Shown one piece after another: positions 57,875 through 64,000 of a DNA stretch of 64,000 bases. Location: positions 1,000,793 through 1,064,792 of the forward strand of contig PDUO01000003.1 of NCBI GenBank assembly GCA_003008705.1. Reading direction: 5' to 3'. The position numbers and the translations under genes were made by a program. The stretch's first letter is position 1; every line of letters begins with the position of its first letter. The notes below the pieces were generated by a model. That model was not told the origin of the DNA. It did not search any database and worked only from the letters and a program-made list of their open reading frames with translations. The DNA is from Pezicula radicicola (lineage: Eukaryota > Ascomycota > Leotiomycetes > Helotiales > Dermateaceae).

Positions 57875-60084
57875 AATGAATCACCAGTTCAGTTTAGGTA
57901 ATTTGGTTCAATAGTCTGGGCAGGACGGAGTTTACATTTGCGGGACGAATCTTTCTGCTGGATTGCTTTTTCAAAAGCTGATATTATTAACATAGGACGG
58001 CACATACGGGGTTTACACATTGAAGGCGTTGCCTCTCATATGACTTTATATGACATGGTGGCACGATTGCTGTGAGTATCAAATAGATAGAGCTGCAATA
58101 GAAAGATGAACGCAAGTAGTTTGTCCCTGACTTTGAACTTGACCTTTCCTGGTTGTCCCGTTTAGTATCTCTGTTTGGTCAGTCTAGTGTAAGGTAGCAT
58201 GGTGAACTGTGAAGTCGAAAGGCGCCTTGACCCTGGCTGCCTAGTTGTTGGGTTCAGTGACTCAGAATTCTTGCACCGGCAGTAGTGACACTTTTCTTCC
58301 TGCTCTTAAATGTCTTACTTTCCAAAGACGAACAAAGCGCATTGACTACTGCAGGTGTTCTGATCGAGGCCCTTGACATAAAATATCTTCCTCTTGTCCT
58401 GCTTTGTATTTGTATATAATTTATTTGGTATGCGTAGCATCGGCGTGCATCGGCGGCCAGCTAGTTTGGACAGAGTCGTTCGCAGTGTTTGATAGAGGCT
58501 GAGACACGCCAAGAGCGAATTGGCCTGACCTATAATCTAAAATGAAAACAAAAGGCGATTTTTGATTTGATGTCGCCATCATTCGTAGAGACCTGGTGAA
58601 CCTTTCAATGACTTACTAATAGACCATTTAGTAAGTACCAAGCAACAGTGCGGGCAACGTACTGATGGTGTTTTCCCACGTGTCCGCCAATGTGACCCAT
58701 CCTGGAACTAGGTTCTGGGCTGACTTCGTAATAGACGGTGTAGGCAGATAATTCAATGCCACCCTTACCGAGCGAGCAAAAAACATTAAATAAATTGAAG
58801 ATACATACCTACGGCTTTGTATCCCGGGGGCTTGGACCCCTTGTATTCTAGCAGCTTTAAGGATCCGCCACGTACATACATGCAACCAAAGGGATGCCTA
58901 CAGGTCTCTAGGTTATAGGTCAGAAAAGACATCTTCAAATCGGAAGCTTCAATTCTGTCTCCATTCTAGCCTCCTGCATATTCAGACATACCTGAGGTTG
59001 AAACGAGCACCTTGTGATCTAGCCTCCGATTGTGATGTCCTAGTGATGTGATGGAATAATGGCGAGCCTACGCGACACAGGCTATTGGATGCGGTCGTCA
59101 TGTTGCCTTCAAGGTCACCTTTTTTGGAAGAGCATGAACAAGCTCTGGTACGGATGAACCCTGGAGGCTTGAGTCCTGGCCAAGCGACCGCGGCGCTTTG
59201 AGGCAAAGGGGTTGGAAAGTCGTTAGCAATGAGATCATAATAAAGAATAATATGAAGGTAGCTAGGCGAATGTACACGATGATATACTTTTGTAGACCAG
59301 ATACAGACGGTGTGCTGTACAACAGTGTACCAAAGATTCTCTGATCTTTTTCTGTTCGCAGCGAGGCTGATTTCACACCATCTATCTCACTTACTGCTGC
59401 TTTCCATTTTCGCATTCTTGCCCCCCCGGTCTCAGTCCCTTATCTGCCTTTATCGGCAAACCAAACATCGCCATAGGCGCTAGTGGTCGCGCTACTTCGA
59501 GTCATTCAGAAGTCCAAGTCACTTGGTGACAATCACAACATTCCTAATCATCTACTCTCAACAACCTCTGGCTCATTCGACATCCTCAGTCTGCGCAAAC
59601 GATACTTTCTATCTTCACGCTCCCACAAATTCTCCTCCATTCCCTGAGAGACCGAGTCATTAGGTTGATCTTGGCCGTCGTCTACCTATCCCATCTCCAT
59701 CTCACCCAACCAGACTGCAGCCTCGTCCGCTTCCTCGCCGCATACAGTCCTGCACTCTCCCGGGTCCCCGATTCGCTTTCCTCCAACCCTACCGCAACTG
59801 TTTCTGCGCATCAAGCACCTCTACCACCATCCATCGTGAAGCTTTGAGAAAGACTGCCTAGAACACGTCGTCGTCGTGAGCTCTGAGCTCCACTCGCTTC
59901 ATCTGCCTACCAGCTTGTTCGTCACCGACTATCACCCACAACCCTACTTCTTTCATCCACGATCTTTTTGTGTACATGCAGAACTCGATAACTCCAACAT
60001 TATATCCTCATCTCACTTGGTAATACTCGAGGTGGATAACGAAGAGCGGTCAGAGGTTCCATCGGAAAGGCAGAACCCGCAACC
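57875..60084. other. Intergenic region, 2.2 kb
   Basis: 3' flank of the aminotransferase gene and long, C/T-rich upstream region of ATG1. No gene supported. Minus-strand frames at 58628-58885 and 59098-59415 are not protein-like. A plus-strand frame (59876-60226) overlaps the ATG1 start out of frame and could act as an upstream open frame if transcribed. Confidence 0.45.
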
Positions 60085-63000
60085 ATGGCGGCCCAACCGC
60101 CCCCGTCCTCGTCGTCTTCATCTAGGCGTTCGAGGACGGGTGACACCTCTATTGGATCCTTCCTCATCGCCGATGAAATCGGCAAGGGAAGCTTTGCTTC
60201 TGTATACAGAGGCCATCACAAGGTAGGCTGAAGCTCTACCCGAGTTGTTGGCGCGCAATGTGGTGATTCCCTTGATACTGTACCTGAAGTGCTTTAAAGC
60301 ATTATCATGTGCCGAAATATTGTCTGCAGGTCAGATCAAGATGAATAAAAGGCTAATCTACGACTTCTAGGCCACTGGAGCACTCGTTGCAATCAAGTCT
60401 GTCAATATGTCGAAACTCAACAAGAAGCTCAAAGACAACCTCTACTGCGAGATCGAGATTCTGAAAGGACTCCAGCATCCACATATTGTTGCGCTTATCG
60501 ATTGCAAAGAATCTCCGACACACATACATCTTGTCATGGAATTTTGTGAGCTGGGGGACCTATCTTATTTTATTAAGAAGAGGGACAAATTGGCAGATAA
60601 TCCGGCGTTGATGGATATGGTTCGAAAATATCCAATGCCGCCTGTTGGTGGGCTCAATGAGGTTGTTGCCCGGCATTTCCTCAAGCAGCTTGCCAGCGCG
60701 ATGAAGTTCTTGAGGGATCGCGACTTCATACATCGAGATGTCAAGCCACAAAATCTATTGCTTCTTCCATCACCCCAATATTTAGCAGATGCCAAAGGCC
60801 TTCCACTGGTGATGACTGCAAGCACTGGACCAATCGAGCCGATGGTTGGCTTGAGAACGTTGCCAATGTTGAAGATCGCCGATTTCGGCTTTGCTCGTTC
60901 ACTACCATCAACATCGCTTGCCGAAACGCTATGTGGCTCCCCCCTATACATGGCCCCAGAGATATTACGCTACGAAAAGTATGACGCCAAGGCAGATCTC
61001 TGGTCTATAGGAACGGTACTCTTTGAGATGACAACTGGAAAGCCACCGTTCCGTGCTACAAATCATGTAGAATTACTGCGGAAAATCGAGCAAAGTGAAG
61101 ACCATATCAAATTTCCTCGAGATGTTGTCATATCTCCATACATGAAAGAACTGATCAAAGGACTGCTTAAACGTCAACCAGTGGAACGCCTGCCATTCGA
61201 GGATTTCTTCAGCCACAGAGTCGTGATAGAACCCATTCCAAACCTCGTCGGCGATGATCGACCCAAGGAGATACCAATGCGCCGTGCATCGAGACATGTG
61301 GAAGACCCGCCAATAGCTCGACAACCCTCAATAAAGAGGGATCGAAGGGAACAGACAACCAGTGATCGCGATACAAAGTCAACCGAAGCTCCATATCAAT
61401 CTCAGTCACCGCGAGATCGCCCTATTCCTTCATCCCCGAGAATGCATACAAATCGACAAGTATCTGAAGCACCACCTCGATATGATTCATCTCGACCCAC
61501 ATCACGAGATCACGCTCGACCACCTATGGTCACAGCTGCTGCTGCACCAACAGCCGTTGCAGGCCCGAGCAGTCGCCACCGTGCTTATGACGCAAATGAA
61601 GGCTTGGTAAAAGTAGCACAGAGACAGCCATCAGGTGATGATGGACGTTCTAGAAATCAACTCAAAGGCACACCACCTACGAAGGAAGCCATGGAGGCTG
61701 AACTTGCCGTTCGAGAAGCTCGAGACTACGTGATGGTTGAGAAGCGTGCAGTTGAGGTTAATGCGATAGCAGATCAAATGGCATTGGAATCAGGCGCGAA
61801 GCAGCCCATGTCTCCACGAACGGCGCAAGGGCAAATGACTAAAAGAACGACAATACAAGGATCCTCTGCTTCAACGACTGGTGCAGTACCTTCATCGCCC
61901 TCCCGTGCAGTTCAAATTGCGAAAGGCAGACAAAGACCAGAATCCGTGCCTCAGCGACAGAATTCCTATGGCAAGTCGTTTGGTAGTCCCTCTACCGCTT
62001 CTGCTATCACAAAAGCTCTTAATGGAGCAAGCCTTCGGATGTTTGGAATTGGATTCTCACCGCATTTGATGGGAGGGAAAGGCCAATCCCCTCCTCAATT
62101 ATACAGTCCCTTTCCAGCATTTCCAGCCCCACGACAAATCAGCGATGGCCGGCCCATAGGACCGATTGATGAAGACTCAAAGGCTGTTACGATCATCGAG
62201 GAGTCTGCTACTCGTAGCGATGTCGTGTATGGCTTCGCAGAGGTCAAGTACAAGCAACTCATTCCATTAGCACCATCTATGGATCATGGTCTTGGAGGTC
62301 CAGCCGGTGATAAGCCTGGGGAGTCCATGCAGGAAGATGACGGTTTGACTGTCGATGCTATTGTTGCTCTTTCAGAAGAAGCATTGGTATTATATGTAAA
62401 GGCACTGTCCCTTCTCGCCAAGTCTATGGATATCGCTGCTCTTTGGTGGAGCCGAAGACAAGGTGGCACAATAATTAGTGGCGGGCATACCTCCAGGAAT
62501 GACTCAGCGGTCGCAGCGGGCAACCGAATTAACAGCGCAGTCCAGTGGGTCCGCAGCCGGTTCAACGAAGTTCTGGAAAAGGCAGAGTTTGTACGGCTCA
62601 AGCTGATCGAAGCCCAGAAGCAACTCCCTGAAGATCATCCCGGCCATCCAAACAATCACACAAGTGCTTCTAGACTTGCTGGTGGCTCTTCTGGTGAGGT
62701 TTTCTTGAGCTCAGGCATTACGGCGGAGAAATTGATGTATGATCGAGCTCTTGAGATGAGTCGGTCTGCTGCAGTCAACGAGATTGCTAATGAAGATCTC
62801 CCTGGATGTGAAATATCCTATATAACCGCCATTAGAATGCTGGAAGCTGTTCTTGAAAATGATGACGAGGTTGTTCCTCAACGAAAACGAGCCTCGAGTC
62901 TCAGAGATGAGTTAGACAGTAAGGCAGAGGATGGGACAACGATCAATGGCATTAATCTTGACGATAGGCAGGCGGTACAAAAAGGTAATAAGCTTTCTCC

Positions 63001-63220
63001 ATAGCGTTAGCTGTGCCTAGGGGTTTTCTTGCACCATAGATAGATAATAAAATGCTAACTACTGATAGTACTATCAACCATTCGAGTACGCCTCCAGTCG
63101 TTAAGAAAGAAGATGGCTGTTATCGCTAAACATCAATCAACACAACCTTCCTCGCCTCGGCCGGCTAGCGTTGCCAGTGGTGGCACGACACCCACCATTG
63201 CGAGATCACCTCCTCAATGA
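60085..63220 (+). CDS. ATG1: ATG1/ULK autophagy-initiating Ser/Thr kinase
   Basis: Kinase that starts autophagosome formation together with Atg13 and Atg17. Exons 60085-60222, 60371-62984 and 63069-63220 give 967 aa. Exon 1 carries the P-loop (IADEIGKGSFASVYRGHHK) and joins to ATGALVAIKSVNMSKLNKKL. The kinase domain runs to about residue 330 with HRDVKPQNLLLL (Asp near 167), KIADFGFARSLP and LCGSPLYMAPEILRYEKYDA. A Ser/Pro/Arg-rich linker includes the conserved YVMVEKRAVEVNAIADQM segment. The C-terminal early-autophagy-targeting region (about 710-930) begins EEALVLYVKALSLLAKSMDI. The third exon supplies the normal ending, VLSTIRVRLQSLRKKMAVIA, followed by a Ser/Thr/Pro tail. Without that splice the frame would end prematurely in GNKLSP. 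Confidence 0.96.
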
Positions 63221-64000
63221 GTGTCACGAACTTTAACGAAAAATCCTTTCAAGCATGAGCAATTAAGCGGGTTACCTCTTTCTATCGAGGCCACAGTCTG
63301 GACCTCTTGATCTGATAGCTACCATGGCGTCAGCTTTCATCATTGGCGTTCGGTTTCTCTTTCATCTCCATTGTCTATTGTTCAGAGTTCTCTTTCTCTT
63401 CTTCATTGTATCTCTTTCTTTTCTATTTGTGCAACTCAGGATTCGGCGCCTTTATGGGTTGGGTACTTGCAAATTTGACTATGGTAATTGGGGCATGGGA
63501 AATGGATTGGGGTATAGGGCTTAGGGGTCTCAGGCGTGCATTTGAAACGAAACTTTGTGAATACCCCTACTGCATGGACTTTGGCATTTGAACGACTCTT
63601 TCTCGAAGCAAGAGAAGACAAGGAGAGTGGCTGAATGAACGCGAGGTGGCCGGGGGGCCAACCCACAGCATTTGGATGAATGGCTTGAGCATATGGCATT
63701 GGGGTCACGTATGAATGGGGATTGGAGGGGGCATAGAAGAGCAAGCAGAATCGCGAGCAAATCACAAAGATTATTCATACCAGGTGTCAACAAGTGTTTG
63801 AGGAGAATGTTATTTATGATATGACAGATTTCTATACTTTGGACACTTTGATAGGCATAGCCATACATATCTAATTCACGATTTACTCTCTAGCCTACTA
63901 CTTACGTAGGTTGCTTTTGCAAGTGAGTTAAGGCAGTAAGTAGGTAGTCTGTAGTAGAGCCTTTAGTAGAGAAAGTTGTCTTGAATCAGGAGGTATAGTA
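63221..64000. other. Region downstream of ATG1
   Basis: 3' flank of ATG1 and further sequence to the window edge. Short hydrophobic frames (63324-63524, 63343-63591) and a minus-strand frame (63530-63868) have no support. Confidence 0.45.

Noticed and set aside
1..64000. tRNA, rRNA, CRISPR arrays or an intact transposon
   Set aside because: No T-loop/B-box type tRNA sequence, no regularly spaced identical repeats, and no transposase, integrase or reverse transcriptase motifs seen on either strand.

Overview
This window reads as nuclear DNA of a filamentous ascomycete (Pezizomycotina). Genes lie on both strands and are interrupted by short GT-AG introns, mostly 43-180 bp, often with a CTAAC/CTGAC-type branch site just upstream of the AG. 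The gene set is typical of these fungi: Zn2Cys6 regulators, ATG1, a Sac7-type RhoGAP, an ACS-family MFS permease, GPI mannosyltransferase III and dolichol kinase. Protein flavour suggests Leotiomycetes or a relative, but that is an impression I could not test. I see no rRNA, tRNA, CRISPR array or intact transposon. Exon joins below were worked out by hand from splice sites and frame; in every complete model the spliced length is a multiple of three.

Layout. 0.7-3.6 kb: Sac7-like RhoGAP (+). 5.1-6.1 kb: acetoacetate-decarboxylase-like protein (+). 7.0-7.7 kb: FAM32A-like protein (-). 8.9-9.4 kb: doubtful hypothetical gene (-). 9.9-11.4 kb: low-complexity protein (+) with degenerate repeat arrays in its intron and downstream. 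11.9-14.1 kb: Zn2Cys6 transcription factor (-). 16.0-18.0 kb: PI-PLC-like phosphodiesterase with an N-terminal propeller-like region (-). 18.7-21.5 kb: dolichol kinase (-). 23.4-26.0 kb: second regulator with an unusual Cys cluster (-). 27.4-28.7 kb: protein of unknown role (-). 28.7-33.5 kb: nearly 5 kb without a supportable gene. 33.5-35.8 kb: concentrative nucleoside transporter (-). 37.0-39.2 kb: two hypothetical proteins (-). 39.8-40.4 kb: broken dual-specificity phosphatase gene (+). 41.5-43.3 kb: repeat-bearing Cys-motif protein (-). 44.3-44.5 kb: 64-residue membrane protein (-). 45.5-49.4 kb: large F-box protein (-). 51.3-53.2 kb: MFS permease (+). 53.4-55.5 kb: GPI10/PIG-B (-). 56.3-57.9 kb: ornithine aminotransferase (+). 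60.1-63.2 kb: ATG1 kinase (+).

The genes do not form a biosynthetic cluster. They are mostly housekeeping and nutrient-related functions: autophagy initiation, ornithine use, nucleoside and small-anion uptake, ER glycosylation precursors (dolichyl phosphate and the GPI core), Rho signalling and transcription.

The most unusual signal is non-coding. Three introns, in the PLC-like, nucleoside transporter and MFS genes, end in closely related sequence of about 50-65 nt that includes the branch site and acceptor. Unrelated genes should not share intron sequence, so this looks like a small family of introner-like elements. Other points of interest are the decayed phosphatase gene (two in-frame stops and no catalytic Arg), the arrays around the 10 kb gene and an internally duplicated intron in the transporter.
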